DNA of 41,739 nt from Methanothermococcus okinawensis (GTDB lineage Archaea; AGJL01; Methanococci; Methanococcales; Methanococcaceae), in assembly GCA_015661555.1 (NCBI GenBank), contig DQVW01000056.1:1-41739 (forward strand), read 5' to 3'. The translations under genes and the position numbers were made by a program. The first letter of the stretch is position 1; the number at the start of each line of letters is the position of its first letter. This document shows, piece by piece, positions 16,406-25,019 of this stretch. The notes beneath the pieces are model-generated. The model searched no databases, was not told where the DNA came from, and saw only the letters and a program-made list of their open reading frames with translations.

Positions 16406-17711
16406 CACTTTTCTCCAGGAGATCCTTTGCAACAGAGCTATTTTTTCCCTCCACCCTTATCCTTATGCAGGGCTCAGTTCCAGAGGGTCTTATAAGTACC
16501 CAGCCCTCCTCCAGATTAAATCTAGCCCCATCTACAGTTTCAGGACTCCTCTGGAATACCCTCTCCCCATGCTCTATAACGTACTTCATAACAGGGGACT
16601 TCTTACTTTCCTCACAGGGTATCTTCTCCCTTAGATTTACATAAGAGGGTACCTGGTCTAAGAGATTACAAAGTTTCTCATCGAAGTACTCCATCATCTC
16701 CAAAATCCTTAAACCAGAGAGTATTCCATCAGGAGTCATGTGAACATCTCCATGGATCCATGTACCAGAGGGCTCTCCTCCAAAGAGGGCTCCATACCTA
16801 GAGAGTGCCTGGGACACTGCCACATCTCCCACTTTGGTCCTAATAACCTTAACTCCATCTCCAAGGAACTCCTCCAGGGACATAGAGGCATCCACCGTAG
16901 TTACAATCACCTTACTCCCAGTTTTTTCCACTATATATTTGGAGAATACTGCAAGTAACTTGTCAAAATCTGCCATCCTACCTCTCTCATCTATAGCTAC
17001 CATCCTGTCCCCATCTCCGTCATGGGCTATCCCTATGTAATCCCCCCCTCCCTGATTCAATCCCTTAACTATCCTCATAGTCTCCTGAAGGTTCTCCCTA
17101 TTAGGTTCAGGCATCCTCCCTACAAATCTTCCATCGAGGTGGGCATTTAGGGATATAACATGGGACCCCACGTCTGTAAATAGATAGGGGGAAATGACAG
17201 CACTTGCTCCGTTGGCACAGTCCACAACTACGTTAAACTCCCTAGAGATTGAGAGATGTTTAAGGATATGATCTCTATACTCCCTATGTGCATTCTCATC
17301 CCTTAACACCTCTCCTACAGATCTCCAATCTACCCTTTTAAAATCACCTCTAAGTATTATCTCCTCGATCTCCCTCTCCTCCTCAGGGCTGTAGGGGGTA
17401 CCATCTCTTTTAAAAAGCTTTATACCGTTGTACTCTGGAGGGTTATGGGAGGCAGTAATCATAACACCTACCTGGTGTTTCCCCGTGGAAAAGCCTAAGG
17501 TTGGAGTGGGGACAATACCTATATCTGTAATAGTGCTTCCCCCACTTAAGAGACCTGATATCAGGGCACTCTTTATCATCTCCCCAGTAGTCCTGTTATC
17601 TCTGGCAACAACTACATCTTCCACCTTCTGGGATAGGGCAAAACCTACCTTATAGGCGATCTGAGGATCTAAGTCTTTCATCCTTATACCTGAGGTTCCA
17701 AAAAGTCTCAT
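16371..17711 (-). CDS. glmM: phosphoglucosamine mutase / phosphohexomutase
   Basis: A 446-residue alpha-D-phosphohexomutase that should interconvert glucosamine-6-phosphate and glucosamine-1-phosphate for UDP-GlcNAc synthesis. The phosphoserine loop TASHNPPEYNG has Ser88. The magnesium loop is DGDGDR at 231-236, the sugar loop GGEPSGTW lies near 315, and the phosphate loop RPSGTEP is near 415. Length and motifs fit archaeal GlmM; phosphomannomutase or phosphoglucomutase activity is also possible. The ATG at 17711 lies 57 bases from divergent mfnF. The 3' end overlaps the MscS gene. Confidence 0.9.
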   Translation of the reverse strand: MRLFGTSGIRMKDLDPQIAYKVGFALSQKVEDVVVARDNRTTGEMIKSALISGLLSGGSTITDIGIVPTPTLGFSTGKHQVGVMITASHNPPEYNGIKLFKRDGTPYSPEEEREIEEIILRGDFKRVDWRSVGEVLRDENAHREYRDHILKHLSISREFNVVVDCANGASAVISPYLFTDVGSHVISLNAHLDGRFVGRMPEPNRENLQETMRIVKGLNQGGGDYIGIAHDGDGDRMVAIDERGRMADFDKLLAVFSKYIVEKTGSKVIVTTVDASMSLEEFLGDGVKVIRTKVGDVAVSQALSRYGALFGGEPSGTWIHGDVHMTPDGILSGLRILEMMEYFDEKLCNLLDQVPSYVNLREKIPCEESKKSPVMKYVIEHGERVFQRSPETVDGARFNLEEGWVLIRPSGTEPCIRIRVEGKNSSVAKDLLEKSVKLVKEALSVL

Positions 17712-17768
17712 GTTTATCAGCCTTAAATTAATTTAAATAAAAATAACAGTTACCTTATATATGGTGAT
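17712..17768. promoter_or_regulatory. divergent promoter between glmM and mfnF
   Basis: This 57-base AT-rich gap must serve both genes. ATTTAAATAAAAATA at 17731-17745 is the likely TATA region for mfnF, about 30 bases before its ATG; its complement may serve glmM. GGTGAT precedes the mfnF ATG directly. Confidence 0.4.
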
Positions 17769-18758
17769 ATGGTGATTCTTGGGATTGATATAGGAGGGGC
17801 AAATACTAAGATAACAGAGTTAATGGGAGAGACTTACAGAATACATCACATCTACCTCCCCCTGTGGAAGAGGGATACTAGACTTGTAGAACTTTTAAGG
17901 AGATACAACAGTGAGGATGTGGAAAAAGTTGGTGTAGTTATGACAGCTGAGTTGGTGGATGTATACAGGAGTAAGAGGGAGGGTGTGGAGGATATATTAA
18001 AAACTGTAGAGAGGGCCTTTCCCAATAAAGAGATCTACGTTTTTGATGTAGAGGGAAACTTCCTAGATCTAGATGCTGCCAGGAGAAATTATATTAAAGT
18101 TTCTGCCTCAAATTGGACTGCCACCGCCCACTTTGTAATAAGGGATATCTGTAACAACTGTGTACTCGTAGATATGGGCTCTACAACAACAGATGTGATA
18201 CCTATAAGGGAGGGAAAGGTACTAGCTGAAAAGAGAGATCTAAAGAGACTGATGAGTAATCAGTTGGTGTATGTAGGGGCACTTAGAACCCCTCTCTCCT
18301 TTCTAAGCAGAACTGTAACCTTTAGAGGTTATGAGACCAATATCTCCTCGGAGTACTTCTCCATAACAGGGGATATAAACATTATACTAAGTAAGATAGG
18401 AGAAGAGGACTACACCTGTGATACACCAGATGGTGCCCCTGTAGATAGAGAGAGTTGTATGAGAAGGGTAGCTAGAATACTATGTAGTGATCTGGAGGAG
18501 GTAAGAAAGGAGGAGATCTTAGATATATCCCATCAACTCTACAGTAAACTCCTGGATATAATCAGATACAACGTAGACCAGGTCTCCCAGAGGTACGGTA
18601 TTGAGGATGTTGTTATTACAGGTCTTGGGGAGGGGATACTGAGGGAGGCCCTAGAGGGCTACAGAATTCTATCCATTGGAGAGAAATATGGAAGGGAGGT
18701 GTCCCTCTGTACTCCAAGTTTTGCAGTGGCTAAGTTGTTAGAGGACTGGGAAAAGTGA
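17769..18758 (+). CDS. mfnF: methanofuran biosynthesis MfnF-like protein (hydantoinase/actin-like fold)
   Basis: A 329-residue protein starting ILGIDIGGANTKITEL, an actin/hydantoinase-A phosphate loop, with a second one at VLVDMGSTTTDVIPI near 135-149. GALRTPLSFLSRTV follows, as in the family once called 'H4MPT-linked C1 transfer pathway protein'. From memory, the Methanocaldococcus member was shown to be MfnF, which joins the aminomethylfuran diphosphate unit to gamma-glutamyltyramine to form the methanofuran core. The gene assignment is therefore by family. It heads a plus-strand run with rnp4, dapB and trmY, the first gap being four bases. Confidence 0.78.
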   Translation: MVILGIDIGGANTKITELMGETYRIHHIYLPLWKRDTRLVELLRRYNSEDVEKVGVVMTAELVDVYRSKREGVEDILKTVERAFPNKEIYVFDVEGNFLDLDAARRNYIKVSASNWTATAHFVIRDICNNCVLVDMGSTTTDVIPIREGKVLAEKRDLKRLMSNQLVYVGALRTPLSFLSRTVTFRGYETNISSEYFSITGDINIILSKIGEEDYTCDTPDGAPVDRESCMRRVARILCSDLEEVRKEEILDISHQLYSKLLDIIRYNVDQVSQRYGIEDVVITGLGEGILREALEGYRILSIGEKYGREVSLCTPSFAVAKLLEDWEK

Positions 18759-18762
18759 AAAC

Positions 18763-19134
18763 ATGGGATACAGTAAAAGGAAGACAAAAAAGATAAAGGA
18801 AATAGCCCTGGAGAGGATAGAGATCCTGATGAACCTGGCTGAAGAGGCCTACAGGAAGGGGCAACTGGAGAGGATGAGAAGGTATATAGAGTTAAGTAGA
18901 AGGATTGCAATGAAGGCAAGGGTACCTTTTCCAAAGAAGTGGAAGAGGAGGATATGTAAGAAGTGTCTTACAGTACTTATCTACGGGGTGAACTGTACGG
19001 TAAGAACTGTCAGTGACAAGAGCTGTCCCCATGTAGCTATAAAGTGTCTAAACTGTGGTAACGTTATTAAGATCCCAATGGTAAGGGAGAAAAAGCTAAA
19101 GAGAAGGCTTAAAAGAATGGCATCTACAAAATAA
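18763..19134 (+). CDS. rnp4: ribonuclease P protein component 4 (Rpp21 homologue)
   Basis: A 123-residue basic protein. The N-terminal half is helical (IALERIEILMNLAEEAYRKG, then YIELSRRIAMKARV). The C-terminal zinc ribbon has CKKC near 66-69 and CPHVAIKCLNCG near 87-98. This matches archaeal Rnp4/human Rpp21, which pairs with Rnp1 on the specificity side of RNase P to help trim tRNA 5' leaders. The ATG lies just after the mfnF stop. RNase P RNA is not in the window. Confidence 0.92.
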   Translation: MGYSKRKTKKIKEIALERIEILMNLAEEAYRKGQLERMRRYIELSRRIAMKARVPFPKKWKRRICKKCLTVLIYGVNCTVRTVSDKSCPHVAIKCLNCGNVIKIPMVREKKLKRRLKRMASTK

Positions 19135-19145
19135 AAGGTGATCCA

Positions 19146-19961
19146 ATGGTAATCAAGGTTGCAGTAACTGGTGCTCTGGGGAGAATGGGTAGTGGAATTA
19201 TAAAGAGCATATGTGAGCATCCAGATCTAAAATTAGTTGCTGCAATTGAGGCTCCCAATCATGAGAAGAGGGGAGAGGATATTGGTAGGCTGTTAGGTAT
19301 AGGTGAGGTGGGGGTAGTACTGGAGACTGCCGATAGGCTGGAGGAGGTTTTAAGGGAGAGTAGACCTGATGTTCTCGTTGATTTTACAACCCCTGAGGCC
19401 ACTGTAAAAACTGTTAAGGTCTCTGCACCCCAGGGTATAAATCTAGTTATTGGAACTACAGGATTTACAGAGGAACAGAGGAGGGAGATAGAGGATACTA
19501 TAAAAAAATATGGAGTTGCCGCTGTAATATCTCAAAACTACGCTATAGGGGTGAATATATTCTTCAAGGTCTTGGAGTTTTTAGCTAAAAAACTTGGAGA
19601 TTACGACATAGAGATAGTGGAGATGCATCACAGGTACAAGAGGGATGCTCCTAGTGGTACTGCCCTGAGGGCTGCCAAGATTATAAGTGACAACCTAGAG
19701 AGGGAAGTCTCCATTATCTACGGGAGAGTAGGTATCCTTGGAGAGAGGAAGAAGGAGGAGATATGTATTCACGCTATAAGGGGAGGGGATGTTGTAGGGG
19801 AGCATACAGTTATATTTGCAGGGGATGGTGAAAGGCTGGAGGTTACCCACAGGGCCAGTAGTAGGCAAGCCTTTGTAAATGGGGTGATACGTGCAATTAA
19901 ATTCATCGCTGGGAAGAGGGGAGGTATATACGATACCTTCGATGTACTAGGTCTAAGGTGA
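19146..19961 (+). CDS. dapB: 4-hydroxy-tetrahydrodipicolinate reductase
   Basis: A 271-residue reductase of the lysine/diaminopimelate pathway. The dinucleotide motif VAVTGALGRMGSGI spans 4-17. DFTTPEAT and VIGTTGFTEEQ lie near 80 and 100. The catalytic pair is in EMHHRYKRDAPSGTAL near 158, and the C-terminus has GDGERLEVTHRASSRQAFVNG. Diaminopimelate here would serve lysine synthesis, since methanococci lack murein. ATG at 19146 has GGTGATCC upstream, 12 bases after rnp4. trmY follows after four bases. Confidence 0.94.
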   Translation: MVIKVAVTGALGRMGSGIIKSICEHPDLKLVAAIEAPNHEKRGEDIGRLLGIGEVGVVLETADRLEEVLRESRPDVLVDFTTPEATVKTVKVSAPQGINLVIGTTGFTEEQRREIEDTIKKYGVAAVISQNYAIGVNIFFKVLEFLAKKLGDYDIEIVEMHHRYKRDAPSGTALRAAKIISDNLEREVSIIYGRVGILGERKKEEICIHAIRGGDVVGEHTVIFAGDGERLEVTHRASSRQAFVNGVIRAIKFIAGKRGGIYDTFDVLGLR

Positions 19962-19965
19962 AACC

Positions 19966-20595
19966 TTGAGGGAATTTATACTCAAGGCCAACAAGGCTAT
20001 AACCTCAGGGGACATCAATCTCAAGGACCTTCCAGGTAGTTGTGGTAGGCTGGACCTAGTATGCAGATGTGTAAGTAGTGCATTTTTTCTCTCCCACGAT
20101 ATAAGGAGGGATACTGTCTTCTACTCTGTACACTACGGAAAACCTAACCCCCCAGTGGCCCTGAAGTTTGTGGGATCCCAGTTGAAGAGGGTAAGCCCAG
20201 ATGAGAGAAGTATCGCCATATTTATAAAGAAGGCTCTAAGTAGGGAACATGGACCTCAGTGGAGGGAGAGTACCCCAGGTATATACCATGCTAAAAAGGA
20301 TTTCAGGGAGATTGTACTTGAGAAGGTAAGAGAGGGGAGAAATGTCTACCTCCTACATCTAAAGGGGAAACCTATAGAGGAGGTTATAAATGAAGAGACA
20401 TATCCAGAGATTAGAGAGAGAGGTTTTGTCTTTATACTTGGAGATCACATAGGACTAGGTGAGGAGGACGAGAGGTTTTTAAGGGATTTAGGAGTGGAGA
20501 GGATATCACTCTCACCCCTGGAGTTACATGCAAACCAGTGTATAGATATAGTTCACAACGTACTGGATAAGTTAGAGTACAGGAAAGTCATATAA
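19966..20595 (+). CDS. trmY: tRNA (pseudouridine-54 N1) methyltransferase
   Basis: A 209-residue SPOUT-fold enzyme that methylates N1 of pseudouridine 54 in archaeal tRNAs. FILKANKAITSGDINLKDLPGS-like N-terminus, a central HYGKPNPPVALKF, and the knot region FVFILGDHIGLGEEDERFL plus ISLSPLELHANQCIDIVHN agree with TrmY. The start is TTG at 19966, supported by AAGGTG just upstream at the end of dapB. The final 24 bases overlap the convergent phosphoesterase gene. Confidence 0.92.
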   Translation: MREFILKANKAITSGDINLKDLPGSCGRLDLVCRCVSSAFFLSHDIRRDTVFYSVHYGKPNPPVALKFVGSQLKRVSPDERSIAIFIKKALSREHGPQWRESTPGIYHAKKDFREIVLEKVREGRNVYLLHLKGKPIEEVINEETYPEIRERGFVFILGDHIGLGEEDERFLRDLGVERISLSPLELHANQCIDIVHNVLDKLEYRKVI

Positions 20596-21237
20596 CTCTA
20601 TACCCTTTACACCTACTCCCTCCCCTGTAGAGATATGGGAGATAAAGAAGGATAGGGGGGAGGGATTTACTATATAGGTACTTCCCAACTTGTCTATACA
20701 TCTACTCTCATGTATATGACCACAGGCTACCAGTAGAGGTCTGTACTCCTGGATAATTCTCCTTATAGCTATACTACCTACGTGGCCATCTAAGGTTCTA
20801 TCTGCCATTGTATTGTAGGGTGGGGCATGGCTTATCAGTATAAATCTACCTTTGATATCCTCTTCAATCTCTCTAACAGTGTTTATAAATTTAAAGTATA
20901 GCTCCTCCTCGGAGTACTCGTTGGGGGTGTTAAAGGGTGTTCTGTTACTTCCACCGATACCTACGTAGTAGATGCCATCTACATTGACCCATCTCCCATC
21001 TAGATTTATACCTAACCTATTCATCTTTTCTATAACCTCAAGGGTGTCACAGTTTCCAGGGACTGCAAATATTTTTATACCTTCTTCTTTTAGATACCTT
21101 AAGTAATCTATCACCTTCAAATCCCGACCAAAGTGTGTAATGTCCCCTGAAACAAGTAGTACATCTGGTTTATACTGAAGTACCCTGCTCAGATGGTGAT
21201 ATTTACCATGAAGGTCAGTTACCCCTATCACCCTCAA
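20572..21237 (-). CDS. calcineurin-like metallophosphoesterase
   Basis: A 221-residue protein with the five metallophosphoesterase blocks: TDLHGKYHHL (7-16), SGDITHFG (30-37), PGNCDT (60-65), SHAPPYNTM near 138, and GHIHESR near 172. The fold is YfcE/Icc-like. The substrate cannot be told from sequence. Start is probably the TTG at 21237 (GGGGGATAAC upstream); a GTG two codons further in is an alternative. It overlaps trmY at the 3' end and is divergent from fni. Confidence 0.87.
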   Translation of the reverse strand: MRVIGVTDLHGKYHHLSRVLQYKPDVLLVSGDITHFGRDLKVIDYLRYLKEEGIKIFAVPGNCDTLEVIEKMNRLGINLDGRWVNVDGIYYVGIGGSNRTPFNTPNEYSEEELYFKFINTVREIEEDIKGRFILISHAPPYNTMADRTLDGHVGSIAIRRIIQEYRPLLVACGHIHESRCIDKLGSTYIVNPSPLSFFISHISTGEGVGVKGIELYDFPVL

Positions 21238-21295
21238 GTTATCCCCCTGTTTTTTTAAAACTTATAGTATTTCTTTTTATAAAAAAGGTGATTTA

Positions 21296-22372
21296 ATGGA
21301 GGATAGGGATATTCATCTGAGGAAGTTAGAGCATATCCTTATATGTAATCACTGTGAGGTAGAGTATAGAAAGGACACCCTCTTTAACGCTGTGGAGTTG
21401 ATCCATAGGGGAGTACCTAACTGTAATTTGGAGGAGATAGATACTACAACAGACCTTTTTGGAAAGAAGTTAGAGGCCCCTCTCATTGTAACAGGTATAA
21501 CTGGGGGCCATCCAAAGGCAAAGGAGATAAATAGAAACATAGCAGAGGCTGTGGAGGAGCTTAACCTGGGAATGGGTGTAGGCTCCCAGAGGGCAGGTAT
21601 ACTGGATAGTAGTGTTGAAGATACCTATAGGGTGGTAAGGGATTACGATATACCCCTCGTTATAGGTAATTTGGGGGCCGTTAACTTTATAGAGGATAGG
21701 TGGAACGAGGAAACCATAGAGAGGGCTATAGAGATGATTGATGGAGATGCCATGGCCATACACTTCAACCCCCTTCAGGAGGCTATCCAACCAGAGGGGG
21801 ATACTAACTTCAAGGGGGTGGATATCCTTAAGGATATCATCTCCAACTATAAGAGGAAGTACAGGGATATACCCTTTATAGCCAAGGAGGTAGGTGAGGG
21901 GTTTTCCAGGGAGGATGCCATAACACTGAGGGAGATAGGTTTTGATGGCATAGATGTAGCTGGAAGTGGCGGTACCTCCTGGGCTATGGTGGAGTACTAC
22001 AGGATAAAGGATAGGGAGTTCAGAGAGTTTTCAAAGAGATTCCTAGATTGGGGGATACCTACTGCAGTTTCCCTACTCTATGTAAAGGATGTCTTTCCAG
22101 GTACCATCATTGCAAGTGGTGGTATAAGATCTGGAATAGATATGGCAAAGTCTATAGCCCTAGGTGCCCACTGCTGTGGAGTTGCACTACCTGTACTGAG
22201 AGCCGCCTTAAGAGGTAGTAGAGAGGTTGTAAAGATACTTGAGAGGATGATTAGGGAGTTGAAGACAACCATGTTCCTGGTAGGTTGTGAAGATATAGAG
22301 GCACTAAGAAAGGCCAAATATGTAATAAAGGGGGAGTTAAGGGAGTGGTTAGATGTAAAGACTGTTTTATAG
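21296..22372 (+). CDS. fni: isopentenyl-diphosphate delta-isomerase, type 2
   Basis: A 358-residue FMN-dependent isomerase that interconverts IPP and DMAPP for archaeal lipid synthesis. RKLEHILIC near the start, APLIVTGITGGHP near 62-74, GMGVGSQRA near 96-104, HFNPLQEAIQPEGDTNFKG near 155-173, AKEVGEGFS near 195, DVAGSGGTSWA near 221 and ASGGIRSGIDMAKSIALGA near 273 are the type-2 signatures. The ATG has a GGTGATTTA site. It lies upstream of RNase J and idsA on the same strand, separated by a 306-base gap. Confidence 0.95.
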   Translation: MEDRDIHLRKLEHILICNHCEVEYRKDTLFNAVELIHRGVPNCNLEEIDTTTDLFGKKLEAPLIVTGITGGHPKAKEINRNIAEAVEELNLGMGVGSQRAGILDSSVEDTYRVVRDYDIPLVIGNLGAVNFIEDRWNEETIERAIEMIDGDAMAIHFNPLQEAIQPEGDTNFKGVDILKDIISNYKRKYRDIPFIAKEVGEGFSREDAITLREIGFDGIDVAGSGGTSWAMVEYYRIKDREFREFSKRFLDWGIPTAVSLLYVKDVFPGTIIASGGIRSGIDMAKSIALGAHCCGVALPVLRAALRGSREVVKILERMIRELKTTMFLVGCEDIEALRKAKYVIKGELREWLDVKTVL

Positions 22373-22678
22373 ATGGCAACAAATGAAACACCTATATTTC
22401 TCCCTGTCCCATATGTGGGGTACTTAAGGTCCAAATGGGTATAGGTATTCCCCTAAAGATGTGGGGAGTTTCCCTCCGATGAAGATGAGATGGGGAAGGT
22501 TATCACTACGATATTTTTAGAAGTAACCAATAACCAGAACGGTTAAAAATTAATAGTACTTAGGAATAAAAACAGGGAATTAAGTAAAATATTTGGACTT
22601 TTTAACTATCCTGGGATTTAGGGAATTAGGGGGTTTATAATGTTGATATTGTTTTTTATTTTAAAAAAATAAAAGAGA
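22373..22678 (+). other. 306-base gap with possible structured RNA
   Basis: This stretch between fni and the RNase J gene holds no convincing gene. Its first 180 bases are GC-rich for an intergenic region and contain several short stems: CCCA-TATG-TGGG near 22408-22419, TCCCC with GGGGA at about 22449-22467, TTTCCC with GGGGAA at about 22469-22497, and TAACC-AGAAC-GGTTA at 22531-22545. The rest is AT-rich and should hold the promoter of the RNase J gene. It could be a leader or a small RNA. A 24-codon frame starting at 22373 lacks a ribosome-binding site. Confidence 0.3.
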
Positions 22679-24034
22679 GTGGTGGATTTGCAGTTAGAAG
22701 TAGTTGCCATTGGAGGATACGAGGAAGTTGGAAAAAATATGACTGCCATCAATGTAGACGGTGAAATAATAATATTTGACATGGGTTTAATGCTGGACAG
22801 GGTGTTGATACACGAGGATACAGATATCTCCAAGATGCACAGTTTAAATTTAATTGAGATGGGTATAATCCCAGACGATACAGTGATGAAAAATATTGAA
22901 GGTGAGGTTAAGGCTATAGTAGTTTCCCATGGACATCTAGATCACATAGGAGCTATAACCAAGCTAGCCCATAGATACAACGCCCCAATTATTGGAACCC
23001 CCTATACCATAGAACTTATTAAGAGGGAGATATTAAGTGAGAAGAAATTCGATGTAAGGAACCCCCTGGTTACACTGAATCCAAAGGAATCCATAGATTT
23101 AACACCTAATTTAACCCTGGAGTTTATTAACATAACCCACAGTATTCCAGACTCTGTACTCCCAGTTCTTCACACACCCTACGGTGCCATAGTCTATGGA
23201 AACGACTTTAAATTTGACAACTTCCCTGTAGTAGGTGAGAGGCCAGATTACAGGGCTATAAAAAAGATAGGTAAGGAAGGGGTACTATGTATGATATCAG
23301 AGAGTACAAGGGTTGAGTACGAGGGAAAAACTCCCTCTGAAAAGGTGGCCTCAGATCTTTTAAAGAATGATCTCCTAGGTGCAGACAACGAGTCAAATGC
23401 GGTGATTGTCACAACCTTCTCCTCCCACATAGCCAGAATAAAGTCTACAACAGAGATTGCAGAAAAGATGGGTAGAACCCCCATACTCATAGGGAGGTCC
23501 ATGGTGAAGTACTGTGGCATAGCAGAGGATATAGGCATTGTAAAGTTTCCAGATGATACAAGGATGGCAGGAGATCCCTCTGCCGTAGACAGGATATTCC
23601 GGGAGATAATGAAGGAGGGTAAGGAGAATTACCTACTTATAGTAACAGGACATCAGGGGGAGGAGGGGGCTGTACTCTCCAGGATGGCTACTGAGAAGAC
23701 ACCCTTTAAATTTGAGAAGTACGACCAGGTTGTATTCTCTGCAGATGTAATACCTAACCCCATGAATGCCGCCCAGAGGTATATGTTAGAGGCCCGTTTA
23801 AAGAGATTGGGGGTAAGGGTATTCAAGGGAGCCCATGTCTCTGGACATGCCTCAAAGGAGGATCACAGGGACATGCTAAGGTGGATTAACCCTGAACATT
23901 TAATACCCTCCCATGGGGATTTCAACCTTACAACAGCCTATGCCAAGTTAGCTGAGGAGGAAGGCTATAGGTTAGGGGAGGATGTACATCTACTTAGAAA
24001 CGGTCAGAGTCTAAAGTTCGAGAGGATCATTTAA
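22679..24034 (+). CDS. rnj: RNase J-type beta-CASP ribonuclease
   Basis: A 451-residue metallo-beta-lactamase/beta-CASP nuclease. VVAIGGYEEVGKNMTAI opens the fold and SHGHLDHIGAI near 79-89 carries the metal motif. YGNDFKFD and ISESTRVEYEGKTPSE follow. The beta-CASP part shows a GHQGEEGAVLSRMA segment near 323, and HVSGHASKEDHRDML near 380 and NPEHLIPSHGD near 396 complete it. Archaeal homologues are 5'-3' exonucleases. The start is GTG at 22679 or the adjacent GTG at 22682; neither has a strong ribosome-binding site. idsA follows after 25 bases. Confidence 0.92.
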   Translation: MVDLQLEVVAIGGYEEVGKNMTAINVDGEIIIFDMGLMLDRVLIHEDTDISKMHSLNLIEMGIIPDDTVMKNIEGEVKAIVVSHGHLDHIGAITKLAHRYNAPIIGTPYTIELIKREILSEKKFDVRNPLVTLNPKESIDLTPNLTLEFINITHSIPDSVLPVLHTPYGAIVYGNDFKFDNFPVVGERPDYRAIKKIGKEGVLCMISESTRVEYEGKTPSEKVASDLLKNDLLGADNESNAVIVTTFSSHIARIKSTTEIAEKMGRTPILIGRSMVKYCGIAEDIGIVKFPDDTRMAGDPSAVDRIFREIMKEGKENYLLIVTGHQGEEGAVLSRMATEKTPFKFEKYDQVVFSADVIPNPMNAAQRYMLEARLKRLGVRVFKGAHVSGHASKEDHRDMLRWINPEHLIPSHGDFNLTTAYAKLAEEEGYRLGEDVHLLRNGQSLKFERII

Positions 24035-24059
24035 TCCTATTTTTTAATAAGGTGAAAAG

Positions 24060-25019
24060 ATGGAACCCTTTGACAAGGATATCCTATCCCTGATTGAGAA
24101 AGAGTTAAATAGATATTTGGAGGGCGAGGGCACTATATATAAGGCCTCTAGACATCTTCTACTGGCAGGGGGTAAGAGGATAAGACCTTATCTAACGGTT
24201 ATCACCTATATGTTAAAGGGAGAGAGGGTTGAGGAGGTGCTCCCAGCAGCCCTTGCAGTTGAGTTGATCCATAACTACACCCTTATACACGACGACATAA
24301 TGGATAACGACGACAGGAGAAGGGGTATACCCACTGTTCACGTAGTATATGGAAAGCCTATGGCTATCCTTGCAGGAGATCTCCTCTATGCAAAGGCCTT
24401 TGTTGCAGTGTCAGATATAAGGGATTCTAAGAAGGCCCATGAGGTCCTTAAGGTACTCTCCAGATCCTGTGTAGATGTATGTGTAGGACAGGCTATGGAT
24501 ATGGAGTTTGAGGAGAGGGATGACATTACCATGGAGGAGTATCTGGAGATGATCTCCAAGAAAACTGGTGCCCTTATAGTAACCTCTGTGGAGATAGGTG
24601 CCATAATGGGAGAATGCTCCCTCCAGGAGAGGGAGGCCCTCAGGGAATACGCCAAGAGGATAGGTTTAGCCTTCCAGATACAGGATGACATCCTAGACCT
24701 TATTGGTAATAAGGATAAAATAGGAAAACCAATAGGTAGCGATATAAGGGAGGGTAAGAAGACCCTCATAGTTATACACGCCCTTCAGCATCTCCCAGAG
24801 GATAAGAAGAGGAGGCTCTTGGAGATTCTTGGAAAGAGAGATGCCAGGGAGGAGGAGATTGAGGAGGCCATTGAGATACTTAGAGACTCTATAGAGTTTG
24901 CCAGGGAGATGGTAAAGAGGTATGTTACAGAGGCCAAGGAGTATTTAAAAATATTCGATAAAGATAGAAGGAAAAAGTTAGAGGATATAGCAGACTTTAT
25001 AATGGAGAGGGTGTATTAA
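24060..25019 (+). CDS. idsA: short-chain isoprenyl diphosphate synthase
   Basis: A 319-residue polyprenyl synthase that makes farnesyl and geranylgeranyl diphosphate for archaeal ether lipids. GGKRIRPYL near 33-41 precedes the first aspartate motif, HDDIMDNDDRRRG (79-91), and the second is FQIQDDILDLIGN near 203-215, with GSDIREGKKT next. ATG at 24060 has a GGTGA site. With fni upstream it forms a lipid-precursor cluster also known from other Methanococcales. Its last 23 bases overlap the convergent radical SAM gene. Confidence 0.94.
   Translation: MEPFDKDILSLIEKELNRYLEGEGTIYKASRHLLLAGGKRIRPYLTVITYMLKGERVEEVLPAALAVELIHNYTLIHDDIMDNDDRRRGIPTVHVVYGKPMAILAGDLLYAKAFVAVSDIRDSKKAHEVLKVLSRSCVDVCVGQAMDMEFEERDDITMEEYLEMISKKTGALIVTSVEIGAIMGECSLQEREALREYAKRIGLAFQIQDDILDLIGNKDKIGKPIGSDIREGKKTLIVIHALQHLPEDKKRRLLEILGKRDAREEEIEEAIEILRDSIEFAREMVKRYVTEAKEYLKIFDKDRRKKLEDIADFIMERVY

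Noticed and set aside
22373..22447. 24-codon frame starting directly after the fni stop
   Set aside because: There is no ribosome-binding site and no recognisable feature; the same bases are better explained as possible RNA stems.
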